NCBI GenBank assembly: GCA_040255445.1
Contig: JBDZUZ010000041.1
Coordinates: forward strand, 1 to 24,830
Length of the DNA: 24,830 nt
Reading direction: 5' to 3'
Origin: JBDZUZ01 sp040255445
GTDB lineage: Bacteria; Planctomycetota; Phycisphaerae; Phycisphaerales; UBA1924
Shown: positions 7,776 to 15,566 of the stretch, one piece after another
Layout: each line of letters opens with the position of its first letter
Numbering within the stretch: the first letter of the stretch is position 1
Notes under the pieces: generated by a model
Databases searched by the model: none
Told to the model about the DNA's origin: nothing
Seen by the model: only the letters and a program-made list of their open reading frames with translations
Position numbers and translations under genes: made by a program

Positions 7776-8579
7776 ATGATCGTGCGAGTCGTTTCCGCTG
7801 AGGCTGAGGGATTCACGCATCGAATCGAGCTACCAGACCTCCCAGCGTGGTTGAGTTCGCACGGGATGTGGCTGCGGCGCGTGGCCCGAGGATCAAGCTC
7901 TGAACCGGCGATTCTGGCCGTTCTGCGCCGCGAAGAAATCCTCGATGATCAGTTCGATGTCCCAGTCAACATCGAGATCGTTCAAGACTCGAGCCATCCC
8001 AATCTGAATCGGCGAGTTGTATTCAGAGGCCTACGTGACGCGATCGAACGTCGTTTCGGGGTCCGTCGGATTGAGACTACCGAGAGCGGACGCGGAACGG
8101 AGATCGCGCTGCGGGTCTACATCGAGCCCGCTGCTGATGACGACAAAGTTGCCAAAGGAGCGTTCGGCCCTGACGTGGCGCGCCACCCGACCGTTTGGAC
8201 ACAGATTCAAGTTCGCCGCGGTCAACCGGCTTTTCGGCGGGCGCTCCGTCAGCAGTTCGAGGATCGCTGTGTGATCTCCGGCTGCACGATTGTCGATCTG
8301 CTGGAAGCCGCACACATCGAACCCTTCGCGGTCGATGCCAACCAATCGCCCGACAACGGATTGCTACTGCGGTCTGACCTCCACACACTCTTCGATCTGA
8401 ACTTGATCGGCATCCACCCGGACACCGGTCGTGTTGCCGTACACCTCGTGGCACTTCACCCGCCCTACGTCCAACTCGTGGACGTTCCGGTATGGACCAA
8501 CGGGGTGAAGCTGAGCCAGCGTGCGTTGCGAGCACGGTGGGAGCAGTTCATCGCGAGGAGCGAGGGCCATGGCGGCTGA
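7776..8579 (+). CDS. HNH endonuclease domain protein (HNH_2 type)
   Basis: This 267-residue protein has an unassigned N-terminal half (residues 1-145) and an HNH_2-type nuclease domain at about 150-215. The domain reads QPAFRRALRQQFEDRCVISG, then LLEAAHIEPF and NGLLLRSDLHTLFDLNLIGI. Candidate metal and catalytic residues are Cys165 and Cys170, His180, Asn194 and His203. HNH_2 proteins occur as solitary nucleases and in restriction-like contexts; the substrate cannot be told. The ATG follows GAGG by about ten bases. Codon use is visibly less GC-rich than in the flanking genes (for example 7960-8040), which suggests a separate origin. It converges on the DUF4259 gene with only eight bases between stops. 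No methylase or other defence gene is nearby. Confidence 0.85.
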   Translation: MIVRVVSAEAEGFTHRIELPDLPAWLSSHGMWLRRVARGSSSEPAILAVLRREEILDDQFDVPVNIEIVQDSSHPNLNRRVVFRGLRDAIERRFGVRRIETTESGRGTEIALRVYIEPAADDDKVAKGAFGPDVARHPTVWTQIQVRRGQPAFRRALRQQFEDRCVISGCTIVDLLEAAHIEPFAVDANQSPDNGLLLRSDLHTLFDLNLIGIHPDTGRVAVHLVALHPPYVQLVDVPVWTNGVKLSQRALRARWEQFIARSEGHGG

Positions 8580-8587
8580 AGGCCGGT

Positions 8588-9070
8588 TCAGCTCAAGCGT
8601 CGCTCGAGATCGGCCATCGCCGCGGCCCAGTCGGCGTCGTCGTCCCACAACTCCGAGAGCTCGGAGTCCGCGCGGATCAGCGCCACGGCCTTGCGGGCCA
8701 TCTCGCGGATCGAGGCCTGATTGCGCACACTGGTCTCGCCGCGCTGAGCCCAGTGGGCGATCTGCGCGAGCTCATCGACCTCGTCGTCCTCGCCGTCCTC
8801 CGGCTCGGCCTCGGGTGTGAGTTCCGGGCAGGGCTTGCCGTTGGCCGCGGCGACGATCTCCGCCGCGGCGAGGGCCTCGGCGCAGACCGGCGCTTCGAGG
8901 TAGTCCTCGTTGTCGCGGGCTTCGAGCACGACCGAGAGCGCTCCAATCAGGAACGTGTCCTTGCCCGGCTCGTCCTCATCGCCGCCCACGCCGTCGGGCG
9001 CCTCGAGGAAGTCGAGGCACCAGTCCATGGCCTGGTCGTTATCGAATGTTCCTGTGCCCCACGTTCCCAT
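8588..9070 (-). CDS. DUF4259 protein
   Basis: The ATG at 9070 has AAGGAG five bases upstream and gives the family opening MGTWGTGTFDNDQAMDWCLDF; an open extension up to 9118 is not needed. The 160-residue product is acidic and helical, with the stretch EAEPEDGEDDEVDELAQ in the middle and a conserved-looking end LIRADSELSELWDDDADWAA. DUF4259 proteins are small, probably cytoplasmic and of unknown function. Its stop is eight bases from that of the convergent HNH gene. No operon partner is obvious: the next minus-strand gene upstream, the DCC protein, ends 85 bases before this start. Confidence 0.9.
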   Translation of the reverse strand: MGTWGTGTFDNDQAMDWCLDFLEAPDGVGGDEDEPGKDTFLIGALSVVLEARDNEDYLEAPVCAEALAAAEIVAAANGKPCPELTPEAEPEDGEDDEVDELAQIAHWAQRGETSVRNQASIREMARKAVALIRADSELSELWDDDADWAAAMADLERRLS

Positions 9071-9103
9071 CGCTGCTCCTTGAGTGTTGAAGATACTGAA
9101 GAA

Positions 9104-9135
9104 GGGACTGAGGGACAAAGGGACGGAGGGACAGA
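9104..9135 (+). repeat. Four tandem GGGACNNA octamers
   Basis: GGGAC recurs at 9104, 9112, 9120 and 9128, exactly eight bases apart, each followed by two variable bases and A. The array lies in the short gap between the DCC gene and DUF4259. It may be a simple-sequence tract or a binding array. Confidence 0.8.
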
Positions 9136-9155
9136 GTGGGAGGCGGGGCTCGGAC

Positions 9156-9551
9156 TCAACGGGGTTCGATGGTACAGGCCGCGTCAGGGGCGCACCTGCG
9201 GCCCGTCAGTGAGAGACGGTGGCGGGCGAAGAAGGCGTAGAGGCGGTCGAAGAGCGGGCGGAGGAGGGGCCAGCCGGTGGGAGCCAGCAGCCAGCCCCAG
9301 CCGATCGCGGCGTAGGCGCGGCGGAAGGCCTCCATGCCGGTGATCAACTCGCCATCCGCGCTTTGGCCGTGGATCTCGGCCATGAAGTCGTCCTGGGTCC
9401 GCCCGTAGGAGGCCGCATCGAAGTCGCTGGCGGCGATGTCCACGAGCCGCAGGCCGTTGCGGCCGCGGTCCATCCGAGCCATCAGCGCGGCCTCGCGGCG
9501 GCACAGCGGGCAGTCTCCATCGATGAAGAGCGTGAACGGTCGTCCGGTCAT
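9156..9551 (-). CDS. DCC family thiol-disulfide oxidoreductase (DUF393)
   Basis: The 131-residue product opens with FTLFIDGDCPLCRREAA, giving the DxxCPxC signature with Cys14 and Cys17 of the DCC family, a thioredoxin-like group. LRLVDIAASDFD and the later GMEAFRRAYAAIGWGWLLAP also fit the family. The reaction and partner are not known from sequence. The start ATG lies two bases after the DUF4126 stop, so the two genes are translationally linked. The final residues CAPDAACTIEPR are cysteine-bearing and extend a little past the usual family end. Confidence 0.92.
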   Translation of the reverse strand: MTGRPFTLFIDGDCPLCRREAALMARMDRGRNGLRLVDIAASDFDAASYGRTQDDFMAEIHGQSADGELITGMEAFRRAYAAIGWGWLLAPTGWPLLRPLFDRLYAFFARHRLSLTGRRCAPDAACTIEPR

Positions 9552-9553
9552 GC

Positions 9554-10180
9554 TCAGGGATTCGCCGCGGCGAGCGCGGGCGATTCGGCCGGGGATCCCA
9601 CGCTCGGGCGGAGGGGCATCCGGCGGAGGCGGGCCCGGGCGGTCCGGACCAGGCGCCGCATCGCGACGATGGCGACGAGGATCAGCAGCACGCCCAGAGC
9701 GGGCGCCAGGATCGACGCGACGGAGACCGTCGCCGCGGCGGTGGTTTCGACCGCGCTGACGGCGGGGTTCGCCATGCCTCCGGTTGTGAGCGTCGTCGTG
9801 GATCGGGTGGCGACCGAGCCGGCCTGGACGGTTCCGGCGATGCCCGCGCCGGCGATAAGCGCGGCCGACCAGGCGAAGGCGGGGCTGATATCAGAGATCG
9901 CCGCGGCGGCGGCGATGCCGCCGGCAAGGATCGCGAGGGGCGAGGCGATGACATCGAGCGCGTGATCGACCCAGGGCACGCTGTAGGCGAGCGCCTCGGC
10001 CAGGCACGCGAAGAGCAGGAGCGCGAAGGCCGGGGTCGTGGCGATCCATTCGAAGCCCGCGCCGGGATCGGCGATGCCCAGCCGCGTCGCGGCGGAGAGG
10101 ACCGCGAGCGGGAGGAAGACCCGCAGTCCGCACGCGGCGGCGAGTCCGATACCCAGGCAGATGGCGAGGATGAGTTCCAT
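9554..10180 (-). CDS. DUF4126 integral membrane protein
   Basis: This 208-residue protein has about five hydrophobic helices. It starts MELILAICLGIGLAAACGLRV, the usual DUF4126 opening. It continues with FLPLAVLSAATRLG, a central YSVPWVDHALDVIASPLAILAG and a closing LGVLLILVAIVAMRRLVR, ending in a short basic and Pro-rich tail. I chose the ATG at 10180; the frame is open upstream to 10459 but that part is Arg/Pro-rich and overlaps the ThuA gene. Family function is unknown. It is coupled to the DCC oxidoreductase downstream. Confidence 0.88.
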   Translation of the reverse strand: MELILAICLGIGLAAACGLRVFLPLAVLSAATRLGIADPGAGFEWIATTPAFALLLFACLAEALAYSVPWVDHALDVIASPLAILAGGIAAAAAISDISPAFAWSAALIAGAGIAGTVQAGSVATRSTTTLTTGGMANPAVSAVETTAAATVSVASILAPALGVLLILVAIVAMRRLVRTARARLRRMPLRPSVGSPAESPALAAANP

Positions 10181-10299
10181 GGATTCCCGGCGCAGAAGGA
10201 TGCCGCCGCCGCGGATGTGCGGGCGGGCGGGTCGCACCGGTTGTTGGGAATCGGCCCGCGGCGGTTGCGGCGAGCCGGGCAGGCTATGTCGGGGGCTGG

Positions 10300-11130
10300 C
10301 TACTCGGGGGCGGCCTGGCGCTCGGGGCCATCGGCGAGGTTCATGACCCAGAGCAGACCGCCGCTCAGGTGCTTCACGAAGTCGGGCTCCGTGTAGCTCT
10401 GGCTGGTGTGGCCGCCGGCGGTGTAGAAGCTGCGGCCGCCGTCGAAGGTGTGGCACCATGCGATCGGGTGCTGCTGGCCCATCACGCCGCCGCTGTAGGT
10501 GGACTCATCAAGGTTGAGCAGGCGCTGCACGCCGGGCGCGGGCTGGGTGCGGAAGTCGTACCACTCATCGCGCCGGGTCCAGCGGTGGGGGAGGTGGCGG
10601 GTGGAGGGGTGAGTGAGATCGAGGACGTCGATCGAGGCTTCTTGGATCGCGGGGTGCGAACGAAAGTACGCGCCCAGGAGCTGGCCGTACCAGGACCAGT
10701 CGTACTCGGTGTCGGCTGCGGAGTGGACGCCCATGAAGCCCGCGCCGGCGCGGTGGTGGCGTTCCATCGCGGCCTGCTGGTCGGCGTTGAGGATGTCGCC
10801 GGTGGTGTTGAGGAAGACCACAGCACCGAAGTTGGCGAGCGCCTCATCGGTGAAGATGGCCGGGTCCTCGGTGTGCGTCATCTGGAGGTTGTTGGCCGCG
10901 GCGATGCGCTGGAAGCAGGCGACGCCATCGGGGATCGAGCCGTGGCGGAATCCGGCGGTGTGGGTGAAGACGAGGATGTGTTTGGCGGGGGCGGTGGTGG
11001 CCGCGCCGGTGGCGGTGATGGTCGCGGGTGTGGTGGACGCCGCCCGTGGCCCCCAGCCCAGCGCGATGGCCGCCGCGGCGAGCGCTGCCGCGAGGAGGGA
11101 CATGTGTCGGGCGATCGGGGCTGCTGGCAT
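10300..11130 (-). CDS. Exported ThuA-domain protein
   Basis: This 276-residue protein begins with a signal sequence or membrane anchor (residues 1-32). It then has a ThuA-like domain of the glutamine-amidotransferase-like fold: HILVFTHTAGFRHGSI, then VVFLNTTGDILN, the HHRAGAGFMGVHSAADTEYD stretch, and PIAWCHTFDGGRSFYTAGGH near the end. ThuA was named from trehalose utilisation, and planctomycetes carry many ThuA proteins that are probably tied to sugar or glycan use, but the activity is not established. GGGAGGT sits seven bases before the ATG. The gene is divergent from the DUF418 gene, with a 173-base region between. Confidence 0.92.
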   Translation of the reverse strand: MPAAPIARHMSLLAAALAAAAIALGWGPRAASTTPATITATGAATTAPAKHILVFTHTAGFRHGSIPDGVACFQRIAAANNLQMTHTEDPAIFTDEALANFGAVVFLNTTGDILNADQQAAMERHHRAGAGFMGVHSAADTEYDWSWYGQLLGAYFRSHPAIQEASIDVLDLTHPSTRHLPHRWTRRDEWYDFRTQPAPGVQRLLNLDESTYSGGVMGQQHPIAWCHTFDGGRSFYTAGGHTSQSYTEPDFVKHLSGGLLWVMNLADGPERQAAPE

Positions 11131-11303
11131 CAGGGACCTCCCATGGGTTAGTCTGCGTGCGGGCAGTGTCGCGCGATCGGGGCGATCTGTCGAGTGAAAT
11201 CACGGCGTGGCATCGGCGAATGCGTCGTTGCGGGCCCGCGGCTTGTAGACAGCCTGACACGCGGTCGGGCGAGGACGCGCGATCGACCCGGGGGGTACAG
11301 GGC

Positions 11304-12899
11304 ATGGCAGATTCAGGGGAATCGGGGCGGGGAGGAATGAGCGAACATGCATCGTCAGCGCCGCAATCCGTCGGCGCGCCTCCCACAGAGGCGGCGCCGC
11401 CGGTCTATGCCGCACCGATGGGTCCGGTGCCCGAGGCGGGCCGGATTCTGGCGCTCGATGCGGCCCGGGGCTTTGCGCTGCTGGGCATTCTCTTTGTGAA
11501 CATCCAGTTCTTCGCGATGCCGTTTGGGAGTTGGCTCGACCTGGATCCGCCCGACGGGACGCTCAACGCCGCAGCGCACTACTTCACCAAGATCTTCTGC
11601 CAGGGCAAGTTCTACCCGCTCTTCTCGATGATGTTCGGGATCGGGCTCGTGCTGCAGCGGCGGCGGGCGGAGGAGCGGGGTGTGCGGTTCGGCGGCGTCT
11701 ACGCGCGGCGGCTGCTCGTTCTCGCCACGCTGGGCGCACTGCATGGTCTGCTCTTCTGGTACGGCGACATCCTGTTCCTCTACTCGATCGCGGGCCTTGT
11801 TCTGTTGCTCGCTTCGCGGTTGCCATGGAAGGGTCTGATCGCGGCGGGCTGCGGAGTATTGGTCTGGGCGATGATCCTGATCGCGGCGATGTCGCTCTTT
11901 ACCGGAATGTCGATGCAGGCGCAGGAGGCGGCGCAGGAGCAGGGGCAGGAAACGACGACCGGTGAACTGACCGTCAACGAAGATGGTTCGGCGGTGCTGA
12001 TCCTGGAATCTGATAGCGTGGCGGCGGCAGCGGGGACGGATGCGGCGGCCCAGACGCCAACGGCGGGGATCACGCCGGCGGGCGCGGACTCCGCGGAGGC
12101 CGTGGCTGCGGATACGCCGGCCGCGGATGTACCGGTTGCAGAGGCAGCGGAGCCGTCCGAGCCCGCGGCGGGCCCGGCGCGGGAACTCTTCCGTCTCTAT
12201 CAGAGCCGCACGATCCAGGGCGGGCCCGAGCACCCCGAGTACATGCGGCTCGAGACCGAGGCATATCGGGACGGCCCGTACCTCGATGCGTTCATCTTCC
12301 GCTCGATGTCGTTCTTCTTCATCCTGCTGTTTGCAGCGCTGGGGTTCGGATGGACGGTGCTGGCGTCGTTCTTCTTCGGCGCTGCGCTCTACAAGTTTGG
12401 GTTGTTCGAGGAGCACCGGCTCGGGGTCGCGAAGATCGGCGTCGCGGTCGGGCTGTGCGTGGGTCTGCCGATCGTGCTCGCTGGCCAATGGGCGGTGGCG
12501 AACACATCCGTGGTCACAGCGCTCCCGTTGATGGGTGTCACCGAGGCGGTTGGCGGGCTGCTCATGGCGTTCGGGTACTTGTGCGTGATGATCCTGCTTG
12601 GGCACGCTCGCTCACCGATCGCGAAGCTGCTGGCGCCGCTGGGGCGGATGGCGCTCACGTGCTATCTGCTGCAGACGCTGCTCGCGACGGCGATCTTCTA
12701 CCACTGGGGCCTGGGCAAGTTTGGCTCGATGGACAGGGCGCAGATGGTGCTGGTCGTACTTGGGATCTACATCTTCGAAATCGGGCTGGCGCACCTGTGG
12801 CTGTCGCGATTCAAGATGGGGCCGATGGAGTGGCTGTGGCGGCGGCTGACGTACATGTCGCCGGTGCCGATGACTCGTGAGGAGAAGGAGGCGGCATGA
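11304..12899 (+). CDS. DUF418 (YeiB-like) multi-spanning membrane protein
   Basis: The 531-residue protein has a leading Pro/Ala-rich segment, then the DUF418 start ILALDAARGFALLGILFVNI, the KFYPLFSMMFGIGLVLQ loop, several helices, and the C-terminal DUF418 block LAPLGRMALTCYLLQTLLAT. Between helices, about residues 200-290, there is an unusual Ala/Glu/Thr-rich insertion that splits the normal fold. Start choice: ATG at 11304, or ATG at 11337 whose GGAGG is too close (one base). The open frame back to 11028 overlaps the ThuA gene and is not credible. DUF418 proteins are inner-membrane proteins thought to be transport- or acyltransfer-related, but are unproven. The stop overlaps the next start (ATGA), linking it with the OsmC protein. 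Confidence 0.88.
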   Translation: MADSGESGRGGMSEHASSAPQSVGAPPTEAAPPVYAAPMGPVPEAGRILALDAARGFALLGILFVNIQFFAMPFGSWLDLDPPDGTLNAAAHYFTKIFCQGKFYPLFSMMFGIGLVLQRRRAEERGVRFGGVYARRLLVLATLGALHGLLFWYGDILFLYSIAGLVLLLASRLPWKGLIAAGCGVLVWAMILIAAMSLFTGMSMQAQEAAQEQGQETTTGELTVNEDGSAVLILESDSVAAAAGTDAAAQTPTAGITPAGADSAEAVAADTPAADVPVAEAAEPSEPAAGPARELFRLYQSRTIQGGPEHPEYMRLETEAYRDGPYLDAFIFRSMSFFFILLFAALGFGWTVLASFFFGAALYKFGLFEEHRLGVAKIGVAVGLCVGLPIVLAGQWAVANTSVVTALPLMGVTEAVGGLLMAFGYLCVMILLGHARSPIAKLLAPLGRMALTCYLLQTLLATAIFYHWGLGKFGSMDRAQMVLVVLGIYIFEIGLAHLWLSRFKMGPMEWLWRRLTYMSPVPMTREEKEAA

Positions 12900-13369
12900 G
12901 CGGCGGCGGGAATGGTTCTGGCGAGAGGTCAGGTGACCGGTTCGACGGCGTGATCGTGAGCCTCGAGGGCGAGAGGTACACCACGCGGATCCGTGCCGGA
13001 GAGCACGTGGTCGTCGCCGATGAGCCCGCGAGTGTGGGCGGCGCGGATGCGGGCATGACGCCGTATCAGTTGCTGCTCGCGAGCCTGGGCGCCTGCAAGG
13101 CGATGACGCTGCGGATGTACGCGAAGCGTAAGGGCTGGCCGCTCGAGGGTGTGGTGTGCACGCTGCGGCACGAGCGGCGGCACGCCGAGGACTGCGAAAA
13201 CTGCGAGGATGAGAAGTCCAAGCTCGATCACATCGATGTCGAGCTTCAGGTCCTGGGCCCGCTGGACAAGGACCAGCGGGCGCGGCTGCACGAGATCTCC
13301 GACCGGTGCCCGGTGCACCGCACGATCATGAGCGAGATCCGGATCGGATCGACGCTGATCGAGGATTGA
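12896..13369 (+). CDS. OsmC family peroxidase-like protein
   Basis: The 157-residue product carries the OsmC fold: MTPYQLLLASLGACKAMTLR with Cys67 and DRCPVHRTI with Cys138, the two redox cysteines that reduce organic hydroperoxides in this family. A further CENCED segment (Cys100, Cys103) sits in the loop, as in the subfamily with HAEDC-x-x-C. It acts in the cytoplasm. Its ATG overlaps the DUF418 stop by four bases, so translation is coupled. The pairing may mean the membrane protein and the peroxidase respond to the same stress, but this is inference. Confidence 0.93.
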   Translation: MSGGGNGSGERSGDRFDGVIVSLEGERYTTRIRAGEHVVVADEPASVGGADAGMTPYQLLLASLGACKAMTLRMYAKRKGWPLEGVVCTLRHERRHAEDCENCEDEKSKLDHIDVELQVLGPLDKDQRARLHEISDRCPVHRTIMSEIRIGSTLIED

Positions 13370-13538
13370 TGCGGCGACTCAGGATGCGGGCGGTCGCTGA
13401 GCCGGCGTTCATCTCCGCGCGCGTGCCGAGCCGTGCGCTGCGCGCCTTCATAGAGTGCGATACTGAGATACTCGATTCAGCGGTGCAGCCCGAGCGGGTC
13501 CGGCCCGTCGAGCGGGCGCCGCCAGGAGGTGCTGCCCG

Positions 13539-14291
13539 ATGAGTGTCACGCTCGCGAAAGTCAAGAAACTGCTGACGGCCCGGGAGTCGGAATTCGCGGC
13601 CTCGGCCGCGCCGAAGAGTCTTACGGGCCTCTCGGCGGGCGAACTCCGCAAGAAGCAGAAGCAGGCGGCGAAACTGCACGAGAAGTACGCGGACCTCGCG
13701 AAGCGGCAGCGCCGCGAGGCCCGCGGCAAGGCGGCCCCGCGGGGCAAACGGCCGGCGCAGTCCAACGCGAACACGAAGCTCAAGGCCGAGTACTTCGAGG
13801 GGGTGGCGCAGCGCATCGCCCAGCGGCTGGAGAAGGTCGACGCGCAGACTTCCAAGCCATCGCGCAAGCGGGCGGGCGCGGCCGAACGGGGTCGCGTCTC
13901 GGGCCGCGGATCCGCTCGCGGCAAGAGCGGTCAGAAAACAGCTGCGAAGGCCCGCAAGAAGGTCGGATCCAAGGCCGGCAAGAGGTCGCGATCGGTGACC
14001 CACGGCGCTTTCGATGAGGCGCATTCGGTTCGGCGGCCCGCGAGCGCGATCCGGTCGGCGGGGGGCGCTCCCGCCGCGAACGGCGGATCGACCGGCGTGC
14101 TGGGACTTCCGCCGCGGCTTGTCGAGAGCATCGAGGCGAGGAAGACCCGGCGCGAGCAGGTCGATCGCGAGTCGTTGGCGGCCCGCAAGGAGAACATCGA
14201 GGCGCAGCGGCCGGACCGGAGGATCGAGGGGCATGTTCGCTCCTCTGTGCGGCGGCGGCAGGCGGCCCGCGACTCTGGGGGCGGGTCGTGA
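13539..14291 (+). CDS. Lys/Arg-rich basic protein, possibly nucleic-acid binding
   Basis: The ATG follows AGGAGGT at good spacing. The 250-residue product has an N-terminal helical part (residues 1-100; MSVTLAKVKKLLTARESEF, LRKKQKQAAKLHEKYADLAK), a very basic, low-complexity middle (about 105-155, with GRGSARGKSGQKTAAKARKK), and a C-terminal part ending EGHVRSSVRRRQAARDSGG. It resembles uncharacterised proteins with a conserved lysine-rich helical start; I cannot name a domain. The middle looks like histone-H1-type tails of bacterial nucleoid proteins. High base composition bias alone could inflate Arg content, but the ribosome site and clean frame support a real gene. Upstream bases 13370-13538 hold nothing I can identify. 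Confidence 0.75.
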   Translation: MSVTLAKVKKLLTARESEFAASAAPKSLTGLSAGELRKKQKQAAKLHEKYADLAKRQRREARGKAAPRGKRPAQSNANTKLKAEYFEGVAQRIAQRLEKVDAQTSKPSRKRAGAAERGRVSGRGSARGKSGQKTAAKARKKVGSKAGKRSRSVTHGAFDEAHSVRRPASAIRSAGGAPAANGGSTGVLGLPPRLVESIEARKTRREQVDRESLAARKENIEAQRPDRRIEGHVRSSVRRRQAARDSGGGS

Positions 14292-14315
14292 GGATGGTGT
14301 GACTCCCGGCGGGAC

Positions 14316-14352
14316 TTGACTCCGGAGCCGGACAGTTGAGAATGAGTCTCAA
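14316..14352 (+). promoter_or_regulatory. Sigma-70-like promoter overlapped by a Fur-type operator
   Basis: TTGACT (14316-14321), a 16-base spacer and GAGAAT (14338-14343) form a plausible promoter. Over its -10 lies TTGAGAATGAGTCTCAA (14336-14352), a near-perfect palindrome. Its inner 15 bases match the 7-1-7 Fur consensus TGATAATNATTATCA at 11 of 14 defined positions. Position over the -10 fits repression. The gene downstream is a heme oxygenase, a classic iron-regulated function. Binding is predicted, not shown. Confidence 0.62.
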
Positions 14353-14416
14353 TTGTGGCACGGGCGGGGACTCCCGAGCCGCGGATACAGGCAATTGCAT
14401 GGAAAGGACGGTCAGC

Positions 14417-15082
14417 ATGGGGGCGGCGCCAGTTGCGGGACAGGGAGTGTCGGGCGGTTCGGACGCCAGCGAATGGGTGGCCGATCTGCTCAAGGAGCGG
14501 ACCTGGCCCGCGCACCAGGCTGCGGAGCGGCACGGATTCCAGCGGGCGATGCTGACGGGCGAGGCGGGTCTGCCGCCCTACCTGGTTCAGATGCAGCAGA
14601 TGTTGCTGGTACACCGCGACCTCGAGCAGGCGCTCCACGCGCGGCCGACCGAGCGGATCGGCGCGGTGTACAAGCAGTATCACGATCGGTCGGGTCTGAT
14701 CGAGGCGGATCTCGCGACGCTGGGCAGCGCGCCCGCCGCGGAGGCCCTCCCCTCGACGCGGCGGATGCTCGAGACGATGAGCGCGTGCCGTATCTCGGGG
14801 CCGGATCGGCTGCTGGGGGTGCTGTATGTCCTCGAGGGCTCGACCAATGGCGGGCGGTACATCGCCCGCGCGATCGAGAAGAGTTACGGGCTCGAATCGC
14901 GGCGCGGGACCTCGTGGCTCGATCCGCACGGCGAGGAGCAGCGGCCGCGGTGGAAGCAGTTCCGCCGCGACATCTCCGCGCAGGAATGGGGCCAGGCCGA
15001 GCTCGAAGAACTCGGCGTCGCGGCGGATGCAACGTTCCGGTTTGCGGCGGAGCTGATGGATGACTTGGCGACCGCGCGCTGA
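14417..15082 (+). CDS. Heme oxygenase (biliverdin-forming)
   Basis: The 221-residue protein matches the heme oxygenase fold. The N-terminal helix LLKERTWPAHQAAERHGFQR carries His33 as the likely proximal heme ligand, followed by YLVQMQQMLLVHRDLEQAL. The distal helix is GVLYVLEGSTNGGRYIARAI (about 134-153), with the glycines that line the heme pocket. Family members cleave heme to biliverdin, CO and free iron. I chose the ATG at 14417 because AAGGA sits eight bases upstream. Earlier in-frame starts at 14399, 14342 and TTG 14336 exist, but the last two lie inside the predicted promoter/operator and cannot be in the message. No bacteriophytochrome gene is adjacent, so iron release or heme turnover is more likely than pigment supply. 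Control by Fur is inferred from the operator. Confidence 0.88.
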   Translation: MGAAPVAGQGVSGGSDASEWVADLLKERTWPAHQAAERHGFQRAMLTGEAGLPPYLVQMQQMLLVHRDLEQALHARPTERIGAVYKQYHDRSGLIEADLATLGSAPAAEALPSTRRMLETMSACRISGPDRLLGVLYVLEGSTNGGRYIARAIEKSYGLESRRGTSWLDPHGEEQRPRWKQFRRDISAQEWGQAELEELGVAADATFRFAAELMDDLATAR

Positions 15083-15137
15083 TACCCCCGGTGATCAGCA
15101 GTGACCAGCGGATACGGGCGCGATGGTCGAGCGGCGT

Positions 15138-15566
15138 TTAGCGGCGCTCGACCTCGACCGTGATCTCGCGCGTCTCGCCGCCGCGGAGGATGGTGAGAAC
15201 CATCGTGTCGCCGGGCTTGCGGTCCTCGACGGCGTCGCGGATGTCGGCGATCGCGGCCTTGCGGTCGCCGTTGATCGCGATGATGACATCGTGGCGTTCG
15301 AGGCCGGCGCGTTCCGCGGCGGAGTTGAGGGCGACGCGGGTGATGACCGCAGCGCGGTCGCCGTCGATGGCGAGCTGTGCTGCCAGCGTGTTCGAGACCC
15401 GGTCGAGTTCGACGCCGATCCGCTTGGTGCGGGTGCCGTCGTTGGTGTAGGTGCGGGCTTCGTACGCGCCGCCGCGGTTGCCGACCACGACGATGCAGCC
15501 CGAGAGCGCTGTCAGTGCGGCGAGCGAGAGTGCGGAAACGGCGAGCGTGGTGGTGTGGCGGGACAT
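15138..15566 (-). CDS. PDZ-domain lipoprotein
   Basis: The 142-residue product has a type II signal peptide with lipobox LSGC, so Cys24 should be the lipidated first residue. After a short linker it has a PDZ-like domain (about 48-140): RIGVELDRVSNTLAAQ, then ITRVALNSAAERAGLERHDVI, then INGDRKAAIADIRDAV and VLTILRGGETREITVEV. That is the ligand-binding domain without a protease. It may act as an envelope scaffold or protease adaptor. An AGGAGGAGAA run precedes the ATG. It converges on the heme oxygenase gene with 55 bases between. Confidence 0.87.
   Translation of the reverse strand: MSRHTTTLAVSALSLAALTALSGCIVVVGNRGGAYEARTYTNDGTRTKRIGVELDRVSNTLAAQLAIDGDRAAVITRVALNSAAERAGLERHDVIIAINGDRKAAIADIRDAVEDRKPGDTMVLTILRGGETREITVEVERR

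Noticed and set aside
11028..11303. N-terminal extension of the DUF418 frame
   Set aside because: It overlaps the start of the divergent ThuA gene and is Arg/Pro-rich, unlike coding sequence of the family.
15083..15137. Terminator between heme oxygenase and the PDZ lipoprotein
   Set aside because: Only a short imperfect pairing around TGATCA is visible, with no T-run.
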